A DNA stretch of 64,000 nucleotides, taken from positions 31,147,410 through 31,211,409 of the forward strand of contig CM055107.1 in the NCBI GenBank assembly GCA_029204225.1, written 5' to 3'. The notes beneath the pieces are model-generated. The model saw nothing but the letters and a program-made list of their open reading frames with translations. It had not been told where the DNA came from and ran no database searches. The translations under genes were made by a program, and so were the position numbers. This stretch comes from Diphasiastrum complanatum. Taxonomy: Eukaryota > Streptophyta > Lycopodiopsida > Lycopodiales > Lycopodiaceae. Shown piece after piece: positions 1 through 10,238 of this stretch; within the stretch, counting starts at the first letter, position 1; the number at the start of each line of letters is the position of its first letter.

Positions 1-1177
1 CATACCGCTGGCGCCTTGGACCGAATGGTCTTGACGCCATACCGTTGGCGTCCCAGGATACGACCCTCAGCTATGTGCCATATCTAGAGGTTTGAAGCGG
101 CCTTACAACTGGTGCTTTTACCAAATACTACAACCCAGAAACTAATCAGAGTCAGTTTGAGAAAAATCCCACTTTATTAATAAATCTGAGAAGGTTACAT
201 TGCAAGTGTGTGACCGACCCTAGTCTCCGGGGCGCTGGCATGCCAAGGCGGGCGCCAAGACAACATTCCAGCAAGGGATGCTAAGACTTGGTTGGAACTC
301 GCCTTGAGTCACAACCCGCACTCCCCTATAGTATTGGTGGGATTCACCAACTCCCCTCATACCAAGTACTCTACCCAGGTTGGTAAAGCACATTTTCTCT
401 CTCTAGTATTTTCTCTCTCTAGAAAGTCATTTTCTCTCTCTAAAATTTATTGATCTCGAGGCTTCCTTCAATCATGCCTAGATCGTGTGAAGTGATTGCA
501 CATCGATCTGAGCTCTCTGGACTTCGCTAGAACTTGGCGCCAGCTGGATTCTGGTCATAGTGGCGCTGGGAGCAACGCCGTCGCCGGTGGCGCCAGGAGC
601 GCCGGGGACAATGCTGGTGCCAGTGGCGCCGGAAGTAAAGCTTGTAAAGGTAGCTTAACAACACAAACCCTGTAGGAAATAACCAACACTTACAGCAAAA
701 GATTAGTCTTATTGAGCCTCTTTTCATGCGTTCTTGGATTTAAGCCAAATCTGACTCCATCACAAAAGCAAAAGACAGCCGATACTAACACATAAACCAC
801 GGTTATGTGAAGAACAAGAAGCCATAAGAAAAACCAGCATAGCCTCAAATTGAAACCGTTGCTATCATAAAAGTGCTCTTAATGAAGTAATCAGCAACAT
901 AAGTGATTCAAAAAAATTGAAATTTACTTCCTAAATACCATTTTGAAGTGCTTGAAAACTAAATCGATTGTATAGCTGGTAGTGCACATACCACACAACC
1001 GATTACACCTCAAAAAAGTGATTCTTGGGAAGAGGAATTCAAATTTTTACCACTTGTTGCTTACTCCATCGATTCCTCAAAAAATGTCGAGATTCCATAT
1101 CACACGATGGAAAAATCCCCAAACAATTCGAGATTCTCACTTGAGCACAAATCCATGGCAAAACTTGCTTAGAATTG
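1..1177. other. Non-coding leader region of an alpha-family Gypsy element
   Basis: No gene is visible. The first 640 bases are GC-richer than the rest and repeat the palindrome GGCGCC, most densely at 530-630. Read on the minus strand, about 700-1177 resembles the leader that follows the alpha LTR at 24816-25000: both have a GATGGAGTAAGCAACAAG block and a GTGCACTACCAG block in the same order. I read this as the 5' untranslated leader of a minus-strand element whose LTR is at 1190-1633. Open frames here have no recognisable domain. Confidence 0.5.
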
Positions 1178-1189
1178 GCTCTGATACCA
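1178..1189 (-). promoter_or_regulatory. Primer-binding site (initiator tRNA-Met type)
   Basis: The minus strand reads TGGTATCAGAGC directly after the LTR end. This is the common plant retrotransposon primer-binding site complementary to the 3' end of initiator tRNA-Met. It fixes the minus orientation of the element and the inner boundary of the LTR. Confidence 0.8.
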
Positions 1190-1633
1190 ATATAAAGTCC
1201 TCAACCAAGGATCTCACTCTAAGCATGCCAAAACAAGCAATCACAAAGGGTATAGATGGTGGACAAACCAACCCAACCAATCCTAGATCAAACAGATCTA
1301 GACTCCAAGCTATGGATCAATCTCAAAGAGGAATGAGAAATCACACCAGAAACATAAGGCTGCTAGTATCACCTTCCAAGGCCCATGCACCACTAGTAGT
1401 GCACTGTGACACCTCACTGGACACCTCAACAACCTATCGAGGCCACATCACCCAATTCCTCAATGACTCACTGATAGAACCATATAAATCCACCATCATG
1501 AGTGTAGGCCTATAAGTATGACCTTATATAGATAAGGGACTCAATTCCCTTATAGTCACAATTAACTCATGGGTTGTTGGTCTACTGATCTCTAGCATGG
1601 ACACGCTACCCGAGACCAGTCACGGGCATGACA
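1190..1633 (-). repeat. 5' LTR, family alpha (copy 1, Ty3/Gypsy)
   Basis: On the minus strand it begins TGTCATGCCC and ends just before the primer-binding site. It is clearly homologous to the LTRs at 24397-24803 (plus) and 51690-52186 (minus). The third copy is joined to a Gypsy integrase tail, which assigns the family to Ty3/Gypsy. Beyond its outer end (1634 onward) lies an unrelated Copia relic. Confidence 0.75.
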
Positions 1634-1836
1634 AACGTCGAGGGAGTCAGATGAGGAGTTGACTATTTTCCCTTTAGTCGATGTCGATGAAGTCGATGTT
1701 GGGTATGTCGAAGTCGATCTTGCTCTGCTTCAAAGTTGACGTATATACAAAATTTTTGACTTGTGAGAGTAAGGCTCGTGAAGCTATAGAGAGAGAATAT
1801 TTACATAGTATAGGAGATGAATTCAAGTGAGTAGGA

Positions 1837-2575
1837 GTGAAAATTAACTCCAACGTCATCAGCCAAGTCAAGCCCAAGGTAAAATACTACTATTGTAGCA
1901 AAATGAGGTACTATGTCTCGAAATGCCTCAAAAGGAAACAAGCACAAATCCGATCCAAGATTGGACAAGAGGAAGACAGTCCTCATGAAGATTCACTCAT
2001 AACATCATCATTTTCATCATCAAGTGTCAAGGTGAAGATCCTTGGTAGATTGATAGTGGGGCTCGCTCCCACATGTTGGGTAAAAGGAAGTACTGTTCTC
2101 AAATCACATCTTATGTGTGGCCTATAAGGTCCATTATACAACAAAAGATCATGAATGCAAGATTGAATGCGTAGGATCTATTCCCTTATGCTTAGGATCT
2201 TCCAAGAAGTTTAAGATAGATGGTGTTCTCTTTATTTTTAGCCTTCACTAAGTTACCTTTCTCAAGTTCCATCACAAAGATAACACATCCTCTTGAGTTG
2301 ATCCACTCGAATGTGCATTTTGCAAGCACAAGGAGGAGTGGTGGATCTACAATGTTTGTGACCTTTATTGATGACTACTCAAGATATGGTTGGGCATTTC
2401 TACTTTCCTCTAAAGCATATGTCTTTGAGAGTTTTGTCAAGTTTAAGACTTTTTGTTGAAAGCATCATACCACAAGATCAAAGTCTTTAGAAGTGATAAT
2501 GGTGGAGAATATATCTCTAATGAATGCAAAGATTTTCATGATCAAGAAGGAATTAAGAAAGAACTTTCTATTAAT
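1837..2575 (+). pseudogene. Ty1/Copia gag-protease-integrase relic
   Basis: A decayed Copia polyprotein. Around 1890-1930 a zinc-knuckle remnant reads YYYCSKMRYYVSKC, in which one Cys and the His of the CCHC pattern have become Tyr. At about 2050-2090 a protease-like block survives in shifted frames. From 2290 the integrase core is recognisable: HPLELIHSNVHF, then FIDDYSRYGWAF with the first catalytic Asp, a stop at about 2458, then FRSDNGGEY with the second Asp. Homology stops abruptly near 2575, where Gypsy sequence begins. Frameshifts and stops rule out function. Confidence 0.75.
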
Positions 2576-4181
2576 GCTCCAATTCTGAGACCGCCTAACT
2601 GGACGATACTATTTCATTGTTATGTTGATGTGTCAGCATTTGCTATTGGTGTCTGTCTGAGCCAAAAGGACGAACAGATTAAAGACCATTCAATATACTA
2701 TGCTAGTTGCCAGCTTAGTTACTCGGAGAAAAATTATTCGGCAACAGAAAGAGAAGCACTTGGAATGATTTTTATTGTAAAGAAATTTCAGCATTATTTG
2801 CTGGGATATGTTTTTATATTCCATGTTGATCATTTATGCTTTGAAGTATCTTGTTAATAAACTTGATTTATCTGGCCAAATAGCTAGTTGGGTTTTGTTG
2901 CTACAAGAGTTCACTTATCCAGTTGAGCTTCGTCAAGGAAAGTATTATACTAATGCTGATTATTTTTCACGACTTAGTACGAGAAGGATTGAAGAACCGT
3001 TGAATGATGATTTTCCAGATAAAAATTTATTCAAGATATCTTCTACGAATTTTTTATATTCTGATATTATTATTTATCTCAAAGATCAGATATATCTTGA
3101 TGTATATGAATTGGAGAAGAAGACAATATTGCAATACAAAGTAGCTCCTTATACCATTATTGCTAATGTTCTGTATAAGCTTGGTGCAGATCATCAGTTA
3201 AGAAGGTGTCTTGAAGCTGAAGATATTTCAAAGGTTATTCAAGCTTTACACGCAGAAGATGTTGGTGGACATTTCGCTTTGAAGAACACTGCTAATAAGA
3301 TTTTGACCGCCAAATATTGGTGGCCTAGTATGTTTAAGGATATTCCTATGTATATTCGATCTTGTGATCCATGCCAGAGGTCTGGAAAACCAACCAAAGC
3401 TATGAATTTGTCGTTGACGCCAAACATACCACTTGCACCACTTGAAAAGTGTTTGATTAACTTTGTTGGTCCAATAAAGCCAGTAACTTGACACACCAAG
3501 TGTCGATATATTTTGGTTGCAATGGATTATGCAACGCATAATGTTGAAGAGAAGCAACGAAACGAAACGATGCAAAAAATGTCGTTTCTTTTCTATTCAA
3601 GTCTATTATTACACGTTATGGTTGTCCTCTTGAGTTAGTCAGTGATCGTGGTACCCAATTTCTTAATGACATGATCCAACTACTGACAACATATTTTTTG
3701 ATCAAACACAGAAAGACAACCCGTATATTCCGAAAGCAAATGGGTTGACTGAGAGAGCGAATGGACAGATTGGGATCAAAAGTTATCCTCAGTGCTCTGG
3801 GCATATCGAAACACGAAGAAGATTACAACGAAACAGACTCTTTATTTTTTTACATATGGTATGCATCCAATTTTGCCGATTGAATTCGGGGTGCCAACTT
3901 TTTGTATACAAACACAACAAACAGAAGCAGATTGTATTAACGAAAGGTTGCTGACTACTAAAGAACTATCGGAATCTCGAAACAATTTGAAGAATGTTAT
4001 AGAGAAAATCCAGGAGGAGCGAAAGAAAAAACATGATACTCATATCAAAACTGTTGATCTTAAAATTAATGATTATGCTCTTATCTACGATAGTCATCAT
4101 CAAAAATTTCCTAGAAAGCTTCATATGAGGTGGATGAGACCACATAAGGTCATTGAAGAATTTGAAAATGGTTATGTCTAG
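2576..4181 (+). pseudogene. Ty3/Gypsy RNase H-integrase relic
   Basis: The frame passes without a stop from the Copia relic into Gypsy RNase H (YYASCQLSYSEKNYSATERE at about 2700-2760). It continues through the tether region and the integrase zinc-binding domain (GHFALKNTANKILTAKYWWP, then CDPCQRSGKP, 3270-3390). A stop at 3489 is followed by shifted fragments of the integrase core, such as LVSDRGTQFLND (3640) and NGLTERANGQ (3740), and then the C-terminal region to 4181. Reverse transcriptase is missing. Several frameshifts make it inactive. Confidence 0.8.
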
Positions 4182-4762
4182 CTTCAGTAATTGTAAGGTG
4201 AATTATTGCTAGCTCATATTAACGGTTCCAGATTGAACAAATATTATCTCTAACGAAAGATTTTGAGGGGAGAATCTTTCGAGTATCATTTAAAAAAGAA
4301 AATTCTACCCCGAATTTTTGTTTTTCTTTTATTTATTTATTTAATATTTACTTTTTTGGATTTGGTAATTCCTTTTTATTGAATGTTTAAATGTACACGT
4401 GTTTCCATTTGTCATTCATATTTATGTCCATACTTATGACTACGTAAATGACTACGTAGACATGATATTTTATTATTATTTGAATTTTTAATGGTCTTAA
4501 GCTACTTAAGATTATCTCTTTAGCCATTTCAAAGATCGATAAAGATACCGTTTTTATTTTCATTTGACAGATGTCAAATCGAATTGCCATGTAATCATCG
4601 TCTCCACTGTGTCATCGTTTAAACATTGTAATTATCTATTTTCACCTTACACTTTTTTTTACTCTCACTCTTGCATGCTTACTTGCTCTCGCTCTCCATC
4701 GCTCACCAGCTTTTGCATTTACCATTGGTTTTGCTTTGTATCTCTCAAATTTGCCAAGCGAT
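4182..4762. other. AT-rich spacer with a possible polypurine tract
   Basis: No gene is seen. At 4262-4274 a purine run (GAGGGGAGA) lies about 80 bases after the Gypsy integrase and is framed by a 9-base inverted repeat, CGAAAGATT at 4254 and AATCTTTCG at 4273. It could be the element's polypurine tract, but no LTR could be recognised after it. Confidence 0.35.
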
Positions 4763-4866
4763 ATGGATTCAAGTGCAAGCACCAGCTCTACCATCAGCTA
4801 GAAAATTAGAGCTTCAATTCAGTCCTTGCTGGATCAATGCAGATTGAGTAATCTGAAGGTGGACCC
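4763..4866 (+). pseudogene. 5' part of an unknown reading frame split by a Copia insertion
   Basis: An ATG at 4763 opens a Ser/Thr-rich start (MDSSASTSSTIS), interrupted by one TAG at 4799. It then stays open up to the insertion point of the delta element at 4866. When the element is mentally removed, the frame continues at 7024 without a shift (SIVLQDISTEFMNSIH) up to a TAA at about 7100. No family was recognised. The host could be a gene or an accessory frame of an older transposon; nothing here separates these. Confidence 0.45.
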
Positions 4867-4907
4867 TGTGAAGATTATTACAATATTATCTTTCTATCTC
4901 GAGTTTG

Positions 4908-6555
4908 TGTCTTCATCTGGTTCACATTTCTTAGAGCACAGTGAGAGATTAACATCTTCCAATTATGCAATGTGGAAGATCAGAATGGAATCATTATTGA
5001 TTCTACAGGATGTAATGGATATTGTGAGTGGAGCTGAAGAAGAACCTGCTGCACCTAATGAAGCTGCAGCATTTTACAAAAGAACCAGAATTGCCCTTCA
5101 TTTTATAAAAATGAATGTTACCAATGAAGTGTTAAGAGAGATCAGCACATGCACCACTGCCAAGGAAGCCTAGGATACTCTAAAAACAATCTATGAAATA
5201 AAAAATACTTCTAGATTGCTTACACTTAGAAACCAAATATTTCTAAGTTATCAGAGAGTAGATGAGAGTGCTTCATCATATGTCATGAGAGTTAAGGATC
5301 TTCATCAAGAGTTAGCTGGTATTAGTGATGCCCTTAAGAACACTGAACTTGTTCAAGTAGTCCTAAATGGACTTAGAGATGAGTATGACAATATTGTGTA
5401 GACTTATGCTGTCAGGGAGGATCTTCCATCCTTGGAGACACTGCAAGGTGTTCTCATTGCTGAAGAAAGCAGACAAGAGAACAAGATGTTGAGGATCAAC
5501 AGACTTTCATTGAAAGATGGTGGAGATGACAAAGCACTCTTCATCAGAGACAAGTCAAGAGGCAAGGGGAAAGGACAACAACACTTCAAGAAGGACAAAG
5601 ACAAAGAAGGTGGTGAGGATCAGTCCTCACAAGCTGCAACATCCAGTGGCAAGAAGAAGCTGTCAAAGATCAATTGTTTTTTTTGTGGCAAGAAAGGACA
5701 CTATGCATCAAACTATTTCAAGAAGAAGAACCAATCTAAACAAGCTAACCTTACTAATGAGGATGAGTGTGAGGGTGTAGAGAGTGAAAGAGAGGATTCA
5801 TTAATGATGTCTAATTTTTCATCTTTCCCTTTTAAGAATGAAAAATTCTGGTGGATAGATAGTGGGGCTAGTTCCCATACGTCTAGTTCTAGGAACTCTT
5901 TCACTAATCTCATGCCATATCTAGGTGCAAAAAGATCAATCTATACTGCTAATGTTGTAGAGCGCAGAATTGAAGGAATAGGTAGTATTCCATTGCATGC
6001 ATCATCATCAAAATCTTTTTGCTTACATGATATACTGTATCTACCTAGATTGACCAAGAATCTCATTAGTGTAGGACAACTGTTTGATAGTGGATTGGAT
6101 GTCAAGTTTCAAGTTGACAAGTGTATAATCTCAAGAGAAAATGAAGTTATTGCTAGAGGATCTAGAATTGGTAAGTTGTAGAAACTAGATTCTAGGGAGA
6201 GTGCTAACATTTCATATATTGCTTATGAGACCAAGGTTCTACAGGAGGATCTAGCTGCTTTTATTCACCAAGAGGGTCCAGCATGTCAAGGGCACTTTTT
6301 ACCGATAATAGAGGTGCCACAGAGATTGGGTCATCCCAATTTCAAAGCCATGCAATCTATGGTCAAAGAAGGAAAAGTTGTTGGTCTACCAAAGACACTA
6401 TCAAAGGAGCTTCTACCTTGTGAAGCTTGTGTGCTGGCAAAGTCACACAGAAGGCCTTTTCCTAGATCAAGTATCAAGACAAAGCAACCATTTGAACTTG
6501 TACACTCTGATGTCCATTTCTCATCAACTAAGAGCAAAGGAGGAGCCAACTACAA
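4908..6555 (+). pseudogene. Delta Copia gag-protease-integrase N-terminus
   Basis: One frame runs through gag (UBN2-like, SNYAMWKIRMESLLILQDVM near 4960), a zinc knuckle, protease (WWIDSGASSHTSSSRN near 5850) and the integrase His-His-Cys-Cys domain (RLGHPNFKAMQSM then CEACVLAKSHRRPF, 6320-6460). TAG stops at 5171, 5399 and 6179 interrupt it; each is one transition from Trp, Gln or a similar codon. The zinc knuckle reads CFFCGKKGHYASNY, so the last Cys has become Tyr. The protease keeps Asp-Ser-Gly. The frame ends at the deletion junction near 6555. Confidence 0.85.
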
Positions 6556-6885
6556 AAGTTTGTCTTTTGTTCAAAAGTCTGTATGGACTGAAACAGGCAC
6601 CAAGGTCTTGGTATGCAACGCTCAACTCCTATCTCATATCACTCGGATTTTGTCTAAGTGAATATGACCCTTCTCTGTATTATAAGTTTGTAGATAACTT
6701 TGTAATTATACCTCTCATCTATGTAAATGATATCATTCTTTGTGGAAACAATGAGAAGTTAGTTGAAGAAACTAAGCATGCACTTGGTACAGAGTTTAAG
6801 ATGCAGGACTTGGGAGTTCTTCACTATAGTGTAGGCCTTGAAATAGTTTTTTGGAAAGGTCATGCATTTATAAGCCAAGGTAGAT
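6556..6885 (+). pseudogene. Delta Copia reverse transcriptase fragment
   Basis: This starts mid-domain with VCLLFKSLYGLKQAPRSWY in a different frame from the upstream integrase. The active-site box reads YVNDI instead of the usual YVDD, so the first catalytic Asp of the pair has become Asn. It ends at HAFISQGRS, where the sequence jumps into LTR sequence. The same stretch is present at 62400-62760 (minus) with YVDDI intact. RNase H is absent. Confidence 0.85.
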
Positions 6886-7019
6886 CAGATGTATGCCATT
6901 GTGCTCTTGCCTTAGATTTTTCAAGCATGCTATTCTTTGATCAATCTTGTGCAATCACAACACCTCAGTAAGATCCTGTAAGGTGTATGGTGAAGTTCAC
7001 ACGTGCTAAAAACTTCACA
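6884..7019 (+). repeat. Delta 3' LTR remnant
   Basis: About 135 bases match, in inverse orientation, the end of the full LTR at 60870-61000. They finish in AAAAACTTCACA, after which the two copies diverge completely, which defines the LTR edge. The first ~590 bases of the LTR are missing. Confidence 0.75.
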
Positions 7020-7023
7020 ACCC

Positions 7024-7819
7024 ATCCATTGTCTTACAAGATATTAGCACTGAATTCATGAATTCCATTCACACAGTGGATGAGTCTAATTTCAAGTAAC
7101 TCTACGAACACCTTCACAATCAACAAAGCGATCTTCTCTAAAGCTCTTGGACTACCAATTGATGGCGCAGCCAATTCAACGTCCAAAGACTCTATATTTT
7201 TTGTCGAAGTATTTTGTACCAAGCAAAGGGTACAAACTACGATGGTGAAAGATGCACAGTTCAAGCTCCTATGCAAGTATGCAAATCAGGTGCTGATCAT
7301 CACTGATGCTGATGCCACCATCTCAGCTCATAATTTTGGGTATCTGTTAGATGCACTGGCAGGCCAACCACTATGCTTTAGCACTACTGCCTACACATCA
7401 TTTTTGCGTTGGGTTAAGCACAAGAAGTTTGCTACAATGGGAGCACACATCTCACAACTATGCGACCATTTCGGCATTCTGACAGAAATAGTTTAGGGTG
7501 TATTGGCAAGAAGGATGCTGATGACCACAAAGATAGATTTATACAGCCTCGTGCAGAGCACCGTTGTTCTACCCATCCAGCCAGCAGCTACTGCAGCCAT
7601 GGAGGTCGGCACAGCAGAAGTTCTGAAGGAAATATAGTCGGATGCTGCTGTCTTCTAAATTCTTTCACTATGGTCGAAACTTTGGCTGTCGTCCCTGTCA
7701 TGGATGGGTCTTCTCAGAAGCCAAAGAGCCCTGCATCCACGGATGATGAAGACACCATCTCCGACATCCAGATGCAAGACAAAGGCAAAGGGGTCAATGA
7801 GGAGACCACCGATGCTTGA
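7024..7819 (+). pseudogene. 3' part of the split unknown reading frame
   Basis: After the insertion the host frame continues for about 25 codons, meets a TAA, and shifts frame near 7075. A 138-codon stretch (7080-7496) follows, containing INKAIFSKALGLPIDG and FLRWVKHKKFATMGAH, with no domain I recognise. A TAG ends it; after further shifts there is a Pro/Ser/Asp-rich tail (PKSPASTDDEDTISD) to 7819. An ordered core followed by a low-complexity acidic tail also occurs in the gamma element at 41477-43403, so it may be an accessory transposon frame. Function unknown. Confidence 0.4.
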
Positions 7820-7929
7820 TATCTCTCTCATTTTCTCTCTCTAACTTGTGTTGAGACTAATGCTCATACACTAGTTTCTTGTACTTTTGCTCATTCATGA
7901 TTTATTGCTATCATTCTCTGATTCTTAGC

Positions 7930-8215
7930 ATGCTAGATTGTGTGAAAGTGCAGCAAAAAGGACCAAAGGAGCCAAATGCATGATGGCTCAAGCACAATTG
8001 CCAAGTCAATTTTGGACTAAAGCAATTGCAGTGGCTATACACCTGCAAAATAGATCGATAACTACAACATTGAAAACAAAATGTTGTATGAAATGTGGAC
8101 GTGTGAAGCTCGATGTTTTCGCATTTTTGAGCCAGCGCATGTGTAGAACTCCTGCTCAGATAGATCACGATTCTACTAACAAATTGCGCAGTTTATTTGA
8201 CAAAGGATGAGAAAC
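7930..8215 (+). pseudogene. Ty1/Copia integrase fragment
   Basis: Codons for MMAQAQLPSQFWTKAIAVAIHLQNRSITT match the C-terminal half of the Copia integrase core, the region following the catalytic Glu (whose own block is degraded). The next residues, a Cys-rich variant of the usual ...FGC... region, are out of frame. About 95 codons survive, with no other domain attached. Confidence 0.75.
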
Positions 8216-8640
8216 AAACGTGAACTCAAAACATTTCTATTCATGATCAACCTCCAAGGATTCGTGAAATTTATCTTGTAGCTAGCTCGAAAGATTCACG
8301 AAACAGTTTCTTGTAGAAGCTCGTGGTTTCCTGTTGAAGCTCGAAAGGTTCGTGAACAAAATTTTGTCACAAAATATTTTGTTTCTTGTTCAAACCTCAG
8401 ATGTCAAAAATTGTCGTGAACAATTCGCGAAAAATTCTGATTCTTCATCAAGCTCAAATCTGTCATCTGTCGTGAACAATTTGCAAAAGACAAAAATGTT
8501 GCAAAGAGACGAGTGTCATGAACAATTTGCGAAACACGAAGCTGTAACGAAGAGACAGACTGTCGCGAATAATTCGTGAATAGAAATTATTCAACCCTGA
8601 ATGTGGAAAATCTACAAAATTGGACCAATAATGGATCCTA
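8216..8640. repeat. Cluster of TTCGTGAA/TTCGCGAA-like motifs
   Basis: Eight or more variants of a near-palindromic octamer occur between about 8260 and 8580. Examples are TTCGTGAA, TTCACGAA, TTCGCGAA and GTCGTGAACAATTTGC. Successive GTCGTGAACAAT blocks start near 8410, 8468, 8513 and 8560. The stretch has no convincing coding content. It looks like a degenerate tandem array of unknown origin. Confidence 0.5.
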
Positions 8641-9160
8641 AAATGATCCACAAGAGTGATTGGATGTTAGATACAATTGATCTACCAATCTACACAAAAT
8701 TTAGATCAATCTAGATCAAATTTAGATGAGAAAATCTAACAAGAACAATCATAAATGAAAGGGAATTGTACTTGCTGGTGATCTTTGTGATCCAAGCATC
8801 ATTTTAGGTCAAATCACTTGGAGTAGGCTGATTTTTGAAACCACTTACTAGAATGTGGAGACAAAAATTGCTCATGATTTTGGATGTTACATTCTACTAG
8901 ATGATATATCAAGATTCTAGCTTTTGCATATAGTTTTTGCTTGATTAAATATTGTGCATTTTGGAAGAACCCTAAATTTGATAGAATGTCTTAATTTTAA
9001 GTTGCTTGAATTTTTTAAGAGTTTGTTTCAATCTTAGGTGTTAGAAAAAGTTCATCATAATTGTTTCCAAATGTTTGTGATTTCTTCTTGAATTTGGTTC
9101 GTTGATTTTTAAGAGAGTGCTAAGTGCATTGGAATAGGTTCAAAGATAAGATCAATCATT
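8641..9160. other. AT-rich spacer, no gene seen
   Basis: AT-rich sequence without recognisable coding or repeat structure. It precedes a Copia gag, so part of it may be that element's leader. No LTR boundary or primer-binding site was found. Confidence 0.4.
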
Positions 9161-10238
9161 GCAACATGGCAACCTCAAGTGGCTTCATCTTGGAAGGCAA
9201 TGATAGGCTTACCTCAACAAAATGGAGTCATTGCTAGAGATTAATGATTTGATAGATATTGTTGTAGAGATCTTGGGAACCTCAAGGTCAATTGAGGTAT
9301 GACAAGAGGTCAAAGAAAGCTCTATATGTGATCAAGATGAATATGACTAATGAACTTCTCAGGAATTTTCAAAAGTGCACAACATCTAGTGAAGCTTGGG
9401 AAACCTTGAACTAGGTTAGGAACCCTAAGGAGGCAAGTTTTTCAAAGTCTTCAAAAGAAGGATGAAAGTGCTCTTGCTTTTGTTTTGAGAGTTAAAGCTT
9501 TGAGTGATGAACTAGCATGAATTAGTGAAAGCATCAAGGATGTGGAGTTTGTTGTTCAAGTTGTTCTTAATGGTTTGTTGGATGATCATGCTAATTTAGT
9601 GCAAAGTTTTGCTATTCAAAAGACATTTCCAAGTATGGAAGACTTGGAAGAGGTCTTGGTGGCTGAAGAGTTTAGACTCCAAGCAAGATGAGAATCTGGT
9701 TGCTATATTCTCAAAAGGCAAGTTCAAGGGAAAAGGCAAAAGCGAATGGTCAAAAGGGCAAGATCAAGGTGAGCCTTCTACTTTTGTTGGCAAGAACAAA
9801 GATAGATCCAAGCTAAAATGTTTCTATTTTGGAGTGAAAGGACATTTTTCTAGTGATTGCTTCAAGAAGAAGAGAGATCAAGGTGAGAAGCAAACCAATC
9901 TAACTCTTGATGAAGATGGTGTTGATGATGCTTTTGTTATGTCATATTCTTGCTTGTTGAATAATCAAGGAGATATTGATCCTTGGTGGATTGATAGTGG
10001 AGCTACATCACATATGACATATCATGAGGAGTATTATTCATCATTGATAGCATTTGAAAGTGACAAGATTTACACGGCCAATGATGGTGAGTGTGCAATC
10101 AAAGGGATTGGCACAATTCTTATTTCTCTCTCTACCAATAGGAATGTGAATTTGAAGGATTTTTTGTTCATTCAATCTATCACTAAGAACCTTCTTAGTG
10201 TGAGTCAAATGCTTGAAAAGGGATTCAAAGTGGAGTGA
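9161..10238 (+). pseudogene. Ty1/Copia gag-protease relic
   Basis: A gag start (MATSSGFILEGNDRLT) at about 9166 is followed by shifted gag fragments. A 209-codon open stretch (9609-10238) then carries a zinc knuckle and protease. The knuckle reads CFYFGVKGHFSSDC, with the second Cys replaced by Phe. The protease WWIDSGATSHMTYHEEYY keeps Asp-Ser-Gly. The frame stops at VSQMLEKGFKVE, at the end of the protease region. The organisation matches the delta element, but it is a different, more diverged family. Integrase and reverse transcriptase are absent. Confidence 0.8.

Larger units (their letters stand above)
4867..7019 (+). mobile_element. Internally deleted Ty1/Copia element, family delta
   Basis: The unit starts with TGTGAAG and ends with CTTCACA, a perfect inverted pair. 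It is flanked by ACCC on both sides (4863-4866 and 7020-7023), a probable 4-bp target duplication. Only 41 bases of the 5' LTR remain before gag, and only the last ~135 bases of the 3' LTR remain. The same LTR is present at full length at 60870-61596. Inside are gag, protease and the start of integrase, then a deletion to the middle of reverse transcriptase. It cannot move by itself, but it still has both outer ends. Confidence 0.8.
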
